From the NCBI GenBank assembly GCA_963742795.1, contig CAVUNL010000012.1:129571-193570 (forward strand): a stretch of 64,000 nucleotides of DNA, given 5' to 3'. Made by a program: the position numbers and the translations under genes. This document shows, one piece after another, positions 28,474-37,178 of this stretch (position 1 is its first letter; the number at the start of each line of letters is the position of its first letter). This DNA comes from Palsa-504 sp963742795. Its GTDB lineage: Bacteria > Actinomycetota > Actinomycetes > Streptosporangiales > Streptosporangiaceae. Under the pieces are notes generated by a model. It had not been told where the DNA came from. It was given only the letters and a program-made list of their open reading frames with translations, and did not search any database.

Positions 28474-29252
28474 ACGCGGTGGATGACGTCGGCCCTTTGG
28501 CCGATCCCGTCGCCGAGGCCAGGCGGCTGATCGCCGCGGCGGACGAGCAACGGCTGCTGCTGCGCGCCCTCGGCGGGGTCGCGGTGTACCTGCTGGCGCC
28601 GGACGGCAAGCCCCGGCTCCCCCGCCGGGTCAAGGACATCGACGTGGCCGTGCCGCGCGGCAGCGGACGGCCCGCGGCCCGGCTGCTGGAGGAGGCCGGC
28701 TACGTCGGCGACCAGATGTTCAACGCGCTGCACGGCAGCCGCCGACTGTTGTTCATCGACCCGGCCCACGAACGGCACCTGGACGTGTTCGTGGGCGAGT
28801 TCTCGATGTGTCACGAGATCCCGCTCACCGCGCGGCTGGACCGGGCTCCGCTCACCGTGCCGCCCGAGGAGCTGCTGCTGTCCAAGCTGCAGATCGTCGA
28901 GGCCACCGCGAACGACCAGAGCGACCTGTACAGCCTGCTGGTGCAGTACGACGTCTTTGCTGGCTCTGGCTCGCTTGACGGTTCGTTCGTGGCGGGGCTC
29001 TGCGCCAAGGACTGGGGCCTGTGGCGGACCTGCGTAGGCAGCATCGACCGGCTGCTGGCCAACCTGGAGAGCAGCCTGCTTGACCCGGGCGAGGCGTCGC
29101 AGGTCCAGGCGCGGCTGGAGGCGCTGCGCGGCTACCTGGAGGCCGCGCCGAAGACCATGAAGTGGCGCCTGCGCAGCCAGGTCGGCGACAAGGTGCGCTG
29201 GTACCAGCAGCCGGAAGAGGAGCAGGGCCAGGGGGTTGGGACCCGGCCATGA
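28470..29252 (+). CDS. Nucleotidyltransferase-fold protein
   Basis: A 260-residue protein. The pattern LLRALGGVAVYLLAP followed by RVKDIDVAVPRGS (the G-x..DxD element of Pol-beta-like nucleotidyltransferases) and HLDVFVGEFSMCHEIPL (third acidic residue) fits the minimal nucleotidyltransferase superfamily. The C-terminal half is helical and ends in a charged tail. Its ATG overlaps the phosphoesterase stop (ATGA), strongly implying joint function. No antitoxin-like partner is seen other than the phosphoesterase. Confidence 0.75.
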   Translation: MNAVDDVGPLADPVAEARRLIAAADEQRLLLRALGGVAVYLLAPDGKPRLPRRVKDIDVAVPRGSGRPAARLLEEAGYVGDQMFNALHGSRRLLFIDPAHERHLDVFVGEFSMCHEIPLTARLDRAPLTVPPEELLLSKLQIVEATANDQSDLYSLLVQYDVFAGSGSLDGSFVAGLCAKDWGLWRTCVGSIDRLLANLESSLLDPGEASQVQARLEALRGYLEAAPKTMKWRLRSQVGDKVRWYQQPEEEQGQGVGTRP

Positions 29253-29276
29253 GCGTGAGCTGCCCGGAGGCCGGCG

Positions 29277-30180
29277 ATGTTCGCTGACCGGCTCGCCGAT
29301 GTGATAGAAACCCGCGCACGCTGGCCCGAGCTGGTGGCGGAGGCGGCGGCCCGGCGGCCGCGGGCCCCGTCGTTTCTGAGTCCGGGCGGCACCCTGGTGC
29401 TCGTGGCCGCGGATCACCCGGCGCGCGGGACACTGCGGGCCTGGCCTGATGACGGCGATGGCCGACCGCACCAGCCTGCTCGAGCGGCTCTGCGTGGCGC
29501 TGGCCCGGCCCGGCGTCGACGGCGTGCTCGGGTCCGCGGACGTGCTGGAGGACCTGCTGCTGCTCGGCGCGCTGGACGGCAAGGTCGTGATCGGCTCGAT
29601 GAACCGTGGCGGTCTGGCCGATACGGTCTTCGAGATCGACGACCGGTTCACCGGCTATGACGCGCCCGCCATCGCGCGGATGGCGTTCGACGGCGGCAAG
29701 ATGCTGCTGCGCATCGACCCGGACGACCCGGCGACCGCGGCCACGCTGCAGGCCTGCGCGCACGCGGTATCGGACCTGGCGGCGCGGCGGCTGGTCGCGA
29801 TGATCGAGCCGTTCATCTCGCACCGGGTCGAGGGCCGGGTCCGCAACGACCTGTCCCCGGAGGCGATGATGCGGGCCATCGCGGTCGCCTCGGGCCTAGG
29901 CACCACGTCGGCGTACACCTGGCTGAAGGTCCCGGTGGTGCCGGACATGGAGCGGGTCATGGCGGCGTCCACACTGCCGGCATTGCTGCTGGGCGGCGAG
30001 GTGCCGGACGACCCGCAGTCCGCGTACGCGGGCTGGCGCAAGGCGCTGCGGCTGCCGAACGTCAAGGGCCTGGTCGCCGGGCGTTCGCTGCTGTACCCGG
30101 CCGACGACGACGTGGCTGCCGCCGTCGATACCGCGGTCAGCCTGCTGTTATCCGGCGGGCCTGTTGCTGATCTCGGGTAG
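29277..30180 (+). pseudogene. Cgl0159-type (beta/alpha)8 aldolase with a single-base frameshift
   Basis: The first frame (ATG 29277) encodes MFADRLADVIETRARWP and GGTLVLVAADHPARGTLRA. The second frame picks up at MTAMADRTSLLERL and runs through VVIGSMNRGGLADTVFEIDD to the end. Dropping one base near 29442 joins them as ...GTLRAGLMTAMADR..., giving an aldolase of about 300 residues of the Cgl0159 family, which is found in actinomycete inositol clusters as an aldolase or aldolase-like enzyme. The parts are well preserved, so this could be a recent mutation or a sequence error. The 3' end overlaps the convergent DUF5995 gene by 33 bases. Confidence 0.8.
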
Positions 30181-30906
30181 CCGGACGCCGAAGCCGGTGG
30201 CGGCGAGCTTGAGCAGCACCGGGCCGGGCGCCATCAGGGCTGCGACCTTGGCCGCGCTGAGCTCCTCCAGCTGGGCCAGGACCTTGGTGTAGGCGTCCGG
30301 GCCGTGGCGGCGCGCCCGGCTCAGCGCGATCGCGTTGGCCCACACCTTCTTGCGTGCCTCGCGCAGGAAGCGCTGGGTACCAAGCCGGTTGAACGGGCGC
30401 AGCAGCCGGTCCACGAGCGTGCCCGGGCCGGAGATCCGGGTCAGCTCGTCATCCTCGGCGGCGACCCGGGTGGCGAGCACGGTGTCGATGGCCTTGTGAT
30501 CGGCCTCCCGGCGTTCCAGGAGGGCCGGATCGTCGAACTGCTCGTCGGTGATCACCGCCAGCAGCGCCTGGGGCAGGTCGAAGTTGATATGGGCGTTCAT
30601 GCCGAGCAGCACGTGGCGCAGCGCGGGCAGGTCGGCGGGCGCGCCGAACGCGATCGCCCAGGGCCGGGTCGGCTCATGCCCGGCCAGCGCGGCTTGGAGC
30701 GCATCAAGGTAAAAGTCGGCGAACGCGACGTCCCACCGTTCAACCCACTCGGGGTCGACGAAGCCGCCACGCTTAAGTTCCTCGGCCACCGCGATCGTGG
30801 TGCGCTGGTAGGTCGCGTGGAAGTACCGCCGCGGGTCGCCGGTGGCCTGCAGCGGCTCGAGCAGGGTGGCCATCTGGCCGATCAGCTCCTCGATCATCCC
30901 GGCCAT
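30148..30906 (-). CDS. DUF5995 family protein
   Basis: A 252-residue, largely helical soluble protein. The segments YFHATYQRTTIAVAEELK, WDVAFADFYLDALQAAL and LRHVLLGMNAHINFDLPQ are characteristic of DUF5995. No catalytic residue set is known for this family. The gene overlaps the aldolase gene tail to tail. The upstream stretch to 31145 (239 bases) is GC-rich and shows only a possible ribosome-binding site for the next plus-strand gene. Confidence 0.85.
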   Translation of the reverse strand: MAGMIEELIGQMATLLEPLQATGDPRRYFHATYQRTTIAVAEELKRGGFVDPEWVERWDVAFADFYLDALQAALAGHEPTRPWAIAFGAPADLPALRHVLLGMNAHINFDLPQALLAVITDEQFDDPALLERREADHKAIDTVLATRVAAEDDELTRISGPGTLVDRLLRPFNRLGTQRFLREARKKVWANAIALSRARRHGPDAYTKVLAQLEELSAAKVAALMAPGPVLLKLAATGFGVRLPEISNRPAG

Positions 30907-31145
30907 TATGCCGGGCCACCGCGGCGGTCTCGGCAGGGGCTGACCAGTACCGGGCGCACCGGCACCAGGGGGGGCCTGGACCGCGGACCAAGGTACCGGC
31001 CAGGGGCGACACGGGTGCGATGCGCCCGTCAGAAGCGCGACCGTGAGACGTGACCAGCGAGGCCGGCCTATGCGGCATGGGTGCCGGCGGCCAGAGGCGG
31101 AGCACAGCGGTGGCGGCCTCCGGCCACGGCAAGAGAGGAACGTGA

Positions 31146-31793
31146 GTGAACGTCATCAGAGGCAAACGACAGCATGCGGAAGCCGAGCGCGCAGACGGCG
31201 CGGGGGAAGGAACCCTGAGCCGGCGCGGCGTCCTTGGCGGTCTGGCCGCCCTCCCCGTCGTCCTGTACGGCGTCGGGTCAGCCGCCCCCGCTCTGGCCGC
31301 CACGGCGACGCGGCCGGGCAGCGTCCCGACGGCCACCGGCGACCCGGCCGCCGACGACGACCTGGTGCGCGGAGCGGAACGGCGGTACAACGCCCCGCTG
31401 CTGACATCGGGAACCCGCCTGGTGCTGCCGGCCGGCGTCAAGGCCGTGCCGGTCCTGGATTACTACCACCGCCCGCACCTGGCGTCGGCCGCGTCGGCGT
31501 GGCCGCACCTGAGGGCCGCAACCGGCACCACGGTCGACGCGTCGGTCATCCCCGAGCGCGGCGCCCCGACGCGTATCGCGGTCGTGAGCGGGTTCACCGA
31601 AGGCTGGTACGAGCTCACCCACGCGAACGGCAGGGCCGACCGCGTGATGTGGGATGCCGGCAAGATGCCCCACCTGTTCGTCTACGGCGAATTCGGCGGC
31701 ACGGACGAGGAGCCGTTCCGCGACCGGTTCTACACGCTCGCGCTGCAGCCGATGTCCCGCAATCCGTACCCCCGCAGCACCATCATTCTCTAG
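31146..31793 (+). CDS. Tat-exported protein of unknown function
   Basis: A 215-residue protein with a twin-arginine signal: LSRRGVLGGLAALPVV at about residues 24-40, followed by the cleavage region APALAA. The mature part is about 165 residues and includes VPVLDYYHRPHL and YGEFGGTDEEPFRDRFY, slightly reminiscent of an aldose-epimerase tail, but I cannot assign it. The start is a GTG with GAGAGG a few bases upstream. It lies seven bases before a DUF4331-like gene and just upstream of tatA-tatC-tatB, making it the obvious candidate cargo of that translocase. Confidence 0.8.
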   Translation: MNVIRGKRQHAEAERADGAGEGTLSRRGVLGGLAALPVVLYGVGSAAPALAATATRPGSVPTATGDPAADDDLVRGAERRYNAPLLTSGTRLVLPAGVKAVPVLDYYHRPHLASAASAWPHLRAATGTTVDASVIPERGAPTRIAVVSGFTEGWYELTHANGRADRVMWDAGKMPHLFVYGEFGGTDEEPFRDRFYTLALQPMSRNPYPRSTIIL

Positions 31794-31800
31794 GAGAACA

Positions 31801-32868
31801 ATGTCTCACCACTTCGACTACACGGCAGACGAACGGCTGGACATCAGCGACGCCTACTGCTTCGCCGGGCCCGGCGATGCCTTCGGCCCGCGCACGGTAT
31901 TCGGGATGAACGCCTCCCCGAATGACGCCGGTCCCTGGGACCCCGCGGGCTACTACGAACTTAAGGTCGACGCCAACGAGGACCTGGTCGAGGACATCAC
32001 CTGGCGGTTCACCTTCCCGGTCGACTCCGCCGGCGTTCAGCACGTCGTGGTGGCCGAGCTCACCGGCAAGCAAGCCGCCGACCGCAACGCCAAAGGCAGG
32101 ATCATCACGCCCCCCAACGCGCCCGTGGGCGAGGTCCTCGAGGTGGAGCGCGGCATCAAGATCTTCGCCGGCCCGCGCACCGACTCGTTCTTCAACTTCC
32201 TCCCCTTCCCCATCACGCTGGCAAACGCCCTCAATGAAGGCTTCTTCCCCGACCTGGCGGCCCTGTTCCCGCCAACCGACTTCTTCATGAACCAAATCGT
32301 CCAGTCCGTCCTAGTCGAGGCACCCGCCGAGATCACCGGCCTGCGGCGGCTGAACTACTGGGCCACCACCGCGATCCACGACCAGGGGCACGGCTGGGTC
32401 CAGCTCCAGCGCGCCGGAGGACCCAACGGCACCACCCTCTGGAACTTCCCCGCGGGTTCCGCCGGGATCAACATCAACGCCACCGTCCCGTCGCAGGACC
32501 TCGCGGGCAGGCCCGCCCACCCCGACACCGACCCCGCCACCGGAGTATGGGGCCAGATCAGGGACCAGACCGCCGTCGTCGTCAGGCTCGGCGGCACCTA
32601 CGACCAGGGCATCCACGGCCGGCCCACCGCGCTGGCCTACGGCGCGTACGTAGCAGACATATTCCTCCCCATGGTCATCCCGTTCATCCCCGGCACCAAC
32701 GCCCTGTGGGACCCCTGGCAGGGCAGCCACAACGGCAAGGGCCTGATCGAAGACGCGTTCGACAACGCCACCAAAGTCATCCTCAACCAGGACTTCGTCT
32801 CCGGCCTTACCCAGCCCGCGAAGCTCCTCGACTACTTCCCCTACCTCTCCCCGCCGCCGGAAGGCTGA
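31801..32868 (+). CDS. DUF4331-like protein without its own signal peptide
   Basis: A 355-residue beta-rich protein. The start SHHFDYTADERLDISDAYCF and the following FGMNASPNDAGPW resemble DUF4331 proteins, in which a Ser-His start leads to D-x-D-x-Y. No Tat or Sec signal is present. AGGAG lies 5 bases before the ATG, and the preceding Tat-signal gene ends seven bases upstream. Related proteins in other bacteria are usually secreted, so export with the Tat-signal neighbour as a partner is a possibility (inference). Family assignment is by eye and moderate. Confidence 0.65.
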   Translation: MSHHFDYTADERLDISDAYCFAGPGDAFGPRTVFGMNASPNDAGPWDPAGYYELKVDANEDLVEDITWRFTFPVDSAGVQHVVVAELTGKQAADRNAKGRIITPPNAPVGEVLEVERGIKIFAGPRTDSFFNFLPFPITLANALNEGFFPDLAALFPPTDFFMNQIVQSVLVEAPAEITGLRRLNYWATTAIHDQGHGWVQLQRAGGPNGTTLWNFPAGSAGININATVPSQDLAGRPAHPDTDPATGVWGQIRDQTAVVVRLGGTYDQGIHGRPTALAYGAYVADIFLPMVIPFIPGTNALWDPWQGSHNGKGLIEDAFDNATKVILNQDFVSGLTQPAKLLDYFPYLSPPPEG

Positions 32869-32967
32869 GCCTCGACAGGTACACGCCCGGCGGAGTGTCT
32901 CCGCGCTCCGCCGGGCCGTGGTGAGGACGCCGCCCGGGGAAACTACTACCCGCTGAGGAGAACGCAC

Positions 32968-33219
32968 ATGATGGGCGACCTGTTCGATAGCCCGTGGAAG
33001 ATCCTGATCGTCGCGGTGGTGATCATCGTGCTGTTCGGGTCCAAGAAGCTGCCGTCCGCGGCGCGCTCGCTCGGCCAGTCGATGCGCATCTTGAAGAAGG
33101 AAGTGCAGGGCCTGCACGAGGACGAGCCGGAATCGGGCCCCCCGGGCGCTCCGGCAGCGGCCGGGGAACCGGCCGGGATCACCGCCGAGGCGCCCGGCCC
33201 GGCCGGGCAGCCGATCTAG
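32968..33219 (+). CDS. tatA: Sec-independent protein translocase TatA
   Basis: An 83-residue TatA/E-type pore component: a single N-terminal helix (KILIVAVVIIVLFGSKKLPS) with the conserved FGSKKLP hinge, an amphipathic helix (ARSLGQSMRILKKEV) and an acidic, Pro/Gly-rich tail. GAGGAG lies 7 bases before the first of two adjacent ATGs. It is the first gene of tatA-tatC-tatB. Actinomycete tatA is often elsewhere (near the proteasome-associated genes), so this is probably an additional set. Confidence 0.93.
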   Translation: MMGDLFDSPWKILIVAVVIIVLFGSKKLPSAARSLGQSMRILKKEVQGLHEDEPESGPPGAPAAAGEPAGITAEAPGPAGQPI

Positions 33220-33249
33220 CCGCGCCTGGCGGACTACCGGACCCCGGTC

Positions 33250-34149
33250 ATGACCACGCTTCCCGGTGCCATCGCGGGCGCCCGCATCGTCGGCGAGCGC
33301 TTCGTGCACTCCCGGCGGCAGCCGAACCCCGACGGCCGCATGCCGCTCACCGATCACCTCCGCGAGCTGCGCAACCGCGTCGTCAAAGTGGCGCTGGCCC
33401 TGGCCGCAGGGATGACCGCCGGGTTCATCTTCTTCAACCAGGCCTGGCACGTCATCGAGCGCCCGCTGTGCTCGGCCACAATCCGCGGGTACTCCGGCTG
33501 TCACACGCTGGGGGTCAACCAGCTGGTCCTGGACGGCCCGCTCGACTCGTTCTACCTGCGGGTCAAAGTCGCGCTGATCGCCGGGGTGATCCTGTCCTCC
33601 CCGATATGGCTGTACCAGATCTGGGCGTTCGTCACGCCCGGCCTGCACGCCAGGGAAAAGCGGTGGAGCTGCCTGTTCCTCGGCGCGGCCATCCCGCTGT
33701 TCGCCATCGGCATCACGGCGTGCTACCTGTCGCTGGGCCGGTCCCTGCACTACCTGCTCGGCCTGACCCCCGGCGGCGTGCAGAACCTGATCCAGGTCGA
33801 CCAGTACCTCAGCTTCGTGATGGCGATGATGCTGGCCTTCGGGCTGGCGTTCGAGGTGCCGCTGCTCCTGGTCATGCTGAACCTGGCCGGGATCTTGACC
33901 CACCAGCGGTTCGCCAAATGGCGGCGGGTACTGATCTTCGGGGTGTTCCTGATCGCGGACGCGGCCAACCCGAGCCCGGACCCCCTCACCATGGTGATCC
34001 TCGGCGGCACCTGCGCGGTGCTGGTCGAGGCGGCCGAGCTCATCGTCTGGTCCCGCGACCGGCGCCGGGCCCGGCTGCACCCCGACCCCTACACCGGCCT
34101 CGCCGACGACGAACTGTCCCCGCTGCCGTCCGGCTGGGGAGAGGACTGA
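33250..34149 (+). CDS. tatC: Sec-independent protein translocase TatC
   Basis: The substrate-receptor subunit, 299 residues with six membrane helices. Conserved features are PDGRMPLTDHLRELRNRVV at the N-terminus, PLDSFYLRVKVALIAG, SPIWLYQIWAFVTPGL with the invariant FxxPGL, and a long fifth helix (FGLAFEVPLLLVML). The start at 33250 was kept because relatives have residues before MPL.DHLREL. The gene follows tatA by 30 bases and precedes tatB by three bases. Confidence 0.95.
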   Translation: MTTLPGAIAGARIVGERFVHSRRQPNPDGRMPLTDHLRELRNRVVKVALALAAGMTAGFIFFNQAWHVIERPLCSATIRGYSGCHTLGVNQLVLDGPLDSFYLRVKVALIAGVILSSPIWLYQIWAFVTPGLHAREKRWSCLFLGAAIPLFAIGITACYLSLGRSLHYLLGLTPGGVQNLIQVDQYLSFVMAMMLAFGLAFEVPLLLVMLNLAGILTHQRFAKWRRVLIFGVFLIADAANPSPDPLTMVILGGTCAVLVEAAELIVWSRDRRRARLHPDPYTGLADDELSPLPSGWGED

Positions 34150-34152
34150 GCG

Positions 34153-34830
34153 GTGTTCGACCTGTCCCTCCCCAAGCTGCTGGTCCTCACGGTAATCGCG
34201 CTGATCATCTTCGGACCCAGCGACCTGCCCCAGATCGCCGCCCAGGCCGGCCGCGCCCTCCGCGACCTGCGCACGATCGCCGAAGCCGCAAAGAACGACC
34301 TGCGGGAAGGACTCGGCCCCGACTTCGCCGACCTCGACATCCAGGACCTCCATCCCAAGCAGTTCATCCGCAAGCACCTCACCGGCGACCCGAACACAGA
34401 TCAGGCAGCCCAGCGGCCGCCCGCGCGCCAGTCGGCTTACCGTCCCGCTGGAGACCCGCGGCCGCTACCCGGCGAGGCGGAGCAGGTAGGTCGTGGAGTG
34501 GCTGACCGTGACGACGGCGGCGGACGGGCCAGGCACTATGGTGACCGCGCCCATATCAGGTCGTACGGACTGGCCCTATCCAGGGAGATATTAGATTCAG
34601 CGCTGCCTTATCCGCCCTTGGCCACGCCGGGCTCCGGGTCTCGCTCGTGCTGGCCGCCACGGAAGTACAGTTTGTCCGGATGGGCAACGCGCGTCGTACC
34701 CAGAAAGCCCCGGCAGGCGGGCGGGCTCGGCTGGGGCGCGACTTCTGGTTCTACTTCAGCGGGCAGGCCGTCTCCCAGCTGGGCGGCTCGTTCACCACCT
34801 TCGCCTTGCCGCTCCTGGTGTTCAAGCTGA
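34153..34830 (+). CDS. tatB: Sec-independent protein translocase TatB, C-terminus overrunning the next gene
   Basis: The N-terminal membrane helix (LPKLLVLTVIALIIFGPSDL) and amphipathic stretch (QAGRALRDLRTIAEAAKNDL) are typical of TatB, as is DIQDLHPKQFIRKHLTG. Normal TatB proteins end near here (about 110-150 residues), but this frame stays open to 225 codons and overlaps the first 150 bases of the downstream MFS gene in another frame. The last 100 residues look like non-coding sequence (Arg/Gly/Ser-rich). A lost stop codon or an upstream indel is likely. The functional part is 34153 to about 34500. Start is a GTG. Confidence 0.8.
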   Translation: MFDLSLPKLLVLTVIALIIFGPSDLPQIAAQAGRALRDLRTIAEAAKNDLREGLGPDFADLDIQDLHPKQFIRKHLTGDPNTDQAAQRPPARQSAYRPAGDPRPLPGEAEQVGRGVADRDDGGGRARHYGDRAHIRSYGLALSREILDSALPYPPLATPGSGSRSCWPPRKYSLSGWATRVVPRKPRQAGGLGWGATSGSTSAGRPSPSWAARSPPSPCRSWCSS

Positions 34831-36041
34831 CTCACTCCGCCACGAACCTGGCGTTGACCACCGCCGCGGAGTTCGTGCCCTACTTGCTGTTCGGTCTCCT
34901 GCTCGGCGCGGTCGTCGACCGGTTCGACCGTAAGCGTCTGATGCTGGGCAGCGACATCGCCCAGGCGCTCGTGATCGCCGTGATCCCCGTCCTGGCGATC
35001 AGCGGGTCGCTGCGGGTCGCGGACATCTATGCCGTGACCTTCGTGCAGTCGACGCTCGGGATCATCTTCAACTGCGGGGAGTTCGCGGCCATCCCCTCGC
35101 TCGTCGGCGAGCAGGAACTGGTCACGGCCAACGCCCGCATCATGGCGACAAACAACGCCGGTCAGATCCTCGGCCCCGGGCTCGCCGGCGCGCTCGTGGC
35201 TTTCGTGCCTGTCGCCGGCCTCCTGTTCGTGGACGCTGGCTCCTTTCTCGTCTCGTCGGGCTGCCTGGCCCTGATCCGCCGCAGCTTCAACGCCGCCACG
35301 CCGGCCAGGCACCCCGCCGGCTCAGCGATCCGGGCCCTGCTCGCCGACGTGCGGGAGGGCTTGGCCTACGTGTGGTCCAACCCGGTGCTGCGCTCCATCT
35401 CGATCATGATGGCCCTCATCAACCTGGTCGCCGCGACGGCCGACTCTCAGCTCGTCCTCTTTGCCCGGCGCGCCCTGGACGCCACCAACTCCGAGATCGG
35501 CTTCCTGTATGCCGCTGGTGCCGCCGGCATCGTCACGGTGAGTCTGGTTGCCGGGCCGATCCGCCGGCGTGCCTCCTTCGCCGTCACCGCCCTCGGCGCC
35601 CTCGTCCTCGCCGGGTTGACCATGACCGCCATGGCCCTCGCCGGCTCCTACGCGGCCGCACTGGTCCTGTGGGCGGCGTCATCGGGCTTCGGCATGTTGC
35701 TCAACATCAACACCGTCGCCCTGCGCCAGGCGATCGTCCCGCCCCGGCTCTACGGGCGGGTGGTAAGCGTCGCCCAGGTCCTGGCCTGGTCGGCCATCCC
35801 CCTCGGGTCGCTCGCCGGGGCGGCAGCGATCAACCTGAGCGGGAGTGTCGAAGGCGTCTACGCCGTCATCGGCGGTCTCATCGCCGCCATCGCGCTTGCC
35901 TTCGCCTTCAGCCCAGTCGCACACGGGGACCGATACCTCTCCGAGGCGGCCGAGCGGCGGGGCGGGTCCACGGGCGCCGGGCCTGCCGGGGGATCCGCCG
36001 ACGCTGGCCGAGGCGCGGACGGGAGCAAAGAGGTCCGCTGA
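34680..36041 (+). CDS. MFS transporter (MFS_3/enterobactin-exporter type)
   Basis: A 453-residue permease with about 12 helices. The first helix region FWFYFSGQAVSQLGGSFTTF and the loop VDRFDRKRLMLGSDIAQAL match the MFS_3 group of small-molecule exporters. The ATG at 34680 (MGNARRTQ) is a typical short basic N-terminus; an ATG 11 codons earlier is possible. No regulator is adjacent and the cargo is unknown. The C-terminal tail is Gly/Ala-rich. Confidence 0.88.
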   Translation: MGNARRTQKAPAGGRARLGRDFWFYFSGQAVSQLGGSFTTFALPLLVFKLTHSATNLALTTAAEFVPYLLFGLLLGAVVDRFDRKRLMLGSDIAQALVIAVIPVLAISGSLRVADIYAVTFVQSTLGIIFNCGEFAAIPSLVGEQELVTANARIMATNNAGQILGPGLAGALVAFVPVAGLLFVDAGSFLVSSGCLALIRRSFNAATPARHPAGSAIRALLADVREGLAYVWSNPVLRSISIMMALINLVAATADSQLVLFARRALDATNSEIGFLYAAGAAGIVTVSLVAGPIRRRASFAVTALGALVLAGLTMTAMALAGSYAAALVLWAASSGFGMLLNINTVALRQAIVPPRLYGRVVSVAQVLAWSAIPLGSLAGAAAINLSGSVEGVYAVIGGLIAAIALAFAFSPVAHGDRYLSEAAERRGGSTGAGPAGGSADAGRGADGSKEVR

Positions 36042-36071
36042 CACGAGCGCCAAAGGCACTCAGATGAAACC

Positions 36072-37178
36072 TTGGCCTTTGACGACGACGAAGTCCTCAG
36101 CCTGCTTCAGGCCGCGGGTTTCTCGGCCGTTGCCGCTTACTTCACCGAACGCGCTGGCGGTCGACCGCACGAGAATGCGCGACTCGTCAGCCTCTTCGAC
36201 CCACGCCTCGTGAATCTCAGGCTTATGGGTCCCATCGATCACTCTGGCGAGGTCGTCTGGGAGCCCGCCCCGTCGCTGGTAGCGCAGCTCATTGAGGCGG
36301 GCCAGCCCTTCTGGCTGGACATCGAGAACCCGACCGACGAGACCATTGACCAACTGGCCGCCCGCCTGGGCCTGCACCCGCTGGCGGTCAAGGACTCAAA
36401 ACAGTTCGGCCAGCGCGCGAAGCTGCAGGTCTACGGGAACGGAGTCATGCTCGTCGGCTTCGGCCTCGATGAGCAGCTCCGCGAGCCCGTCGAAGTGCAC
36501 TGCTACTACACCACCGGATTCCTGGTCACGTTGCGTCGCGCGCCGAGCCCCGCCCTTGATGCCCTGCGCCAGGCAGGCTCGGTCCAGCCGCAGCTTGGAA
36601 GCGACCCGATCCGGGCGCTGCACCCATTGATCAGCTCGCTTTACACCCAGTTCTCCGCACTTGCCCTGGAGCTGGACGAACGGCTGGATGTACTCGAGCA
36701 GCGGGTGCTGCACGAGGCTGACGACCAGGAGCTGGCCGAGATCACCGCGATACGGCGCCAGGCCGCGGTCACCAGGAGGATCCTCACGCCAGGCCGGGAC
36801 CTCGCCGCCCGGACGCCGCTCATCCATTCCCTGCCCGGCGCCACCAGCGAAACCCAGCTGTACGCCGAAGACATCAACGACGAGCTGCAGCAAGTCGTGG
36901 CCAACTTCACCGCGATCGAGGAGCGAGGTGCCGCCCTGCTGGTCCTGCACGCCTCGCTGGCAAGCAAGCACCTGGCGGTCGTGAGCCGCCGGCTCGCGGA
37001 TGTGGCCACCATTTTCCTGCCCATCTCCTTCCTGGCCGGATTCTGGGGACAGAACTTCGACGTGCTCACCGGCAGCATCGAAAAGGGATGGTCGGCGTTC
37101 CTGGTCCTCGGCGTGGGACTGAGCGTGGCTTGCGTTGCGGTGATCGTCTTCATGCTCGGCCATCGCGGCTGGAAGTGA
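36072..37178 (+). CDS. corA: CorA-family divalent cation transporter with GQN in place of GMN
   Basis: A 368-codon CorA/Mg2+ transporter-like protein. The soluble domain includes PFWLDIENPTDETIDQL and AVKDSKQFGQRAKLQVYG, then a long coiled helix and two C-terminal membrane helices. The signature after helix 1 reads FLAGFWGQNFDVL, that is GQN where classical CorA has GMN, a variation seen in CorA-like relatives whose ion is uncertain. The TTG at 36072 is the earliest start. An ATG at 36225 (residue 52) just before GPIDHSG is the alternative, since the first 50 residues are unlike the family. Confidence 0.82.
   Translation: MAFDDDEVLSLLQAAGFSAVAAYFTERAGGRPHENARLVSLFDPRLVNLRLMGPIDHSGEVVWEPAPSLVAQLIEAGQPFWLDIENPTDETIDQLAARLGLHPLAVKDSKQFGQRAKLQVYGNGVMLVGFGLDEQLREPVEVHCYYTTGFLVTLRRAPSPALDALRQAGSVQPQLGSDPIRALHPLISSLYTQFSALALELDERLDVLEQRVLHEADDQELAEITAIRRQAAVTRRILTPGRDLAARTPLIHSLPGATSETQLYAEDINDELQQVVANFTAIEERGAALLVLHASLASKHLAVVSRRLADVATIFLPISFLAGFWGQNFDVLTGSIEKGWSAFLVLGVGLSVACVAVIVFMLGHRGWK

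Noticed and set aside
36060..36377. Minus-strand ORF overlapping the corA 5' end
   Set aside because: Considered because the corA N-terminus is atypical, but the peptide has no recognisable family and the corA frame continues cleanly into the conserved domain.
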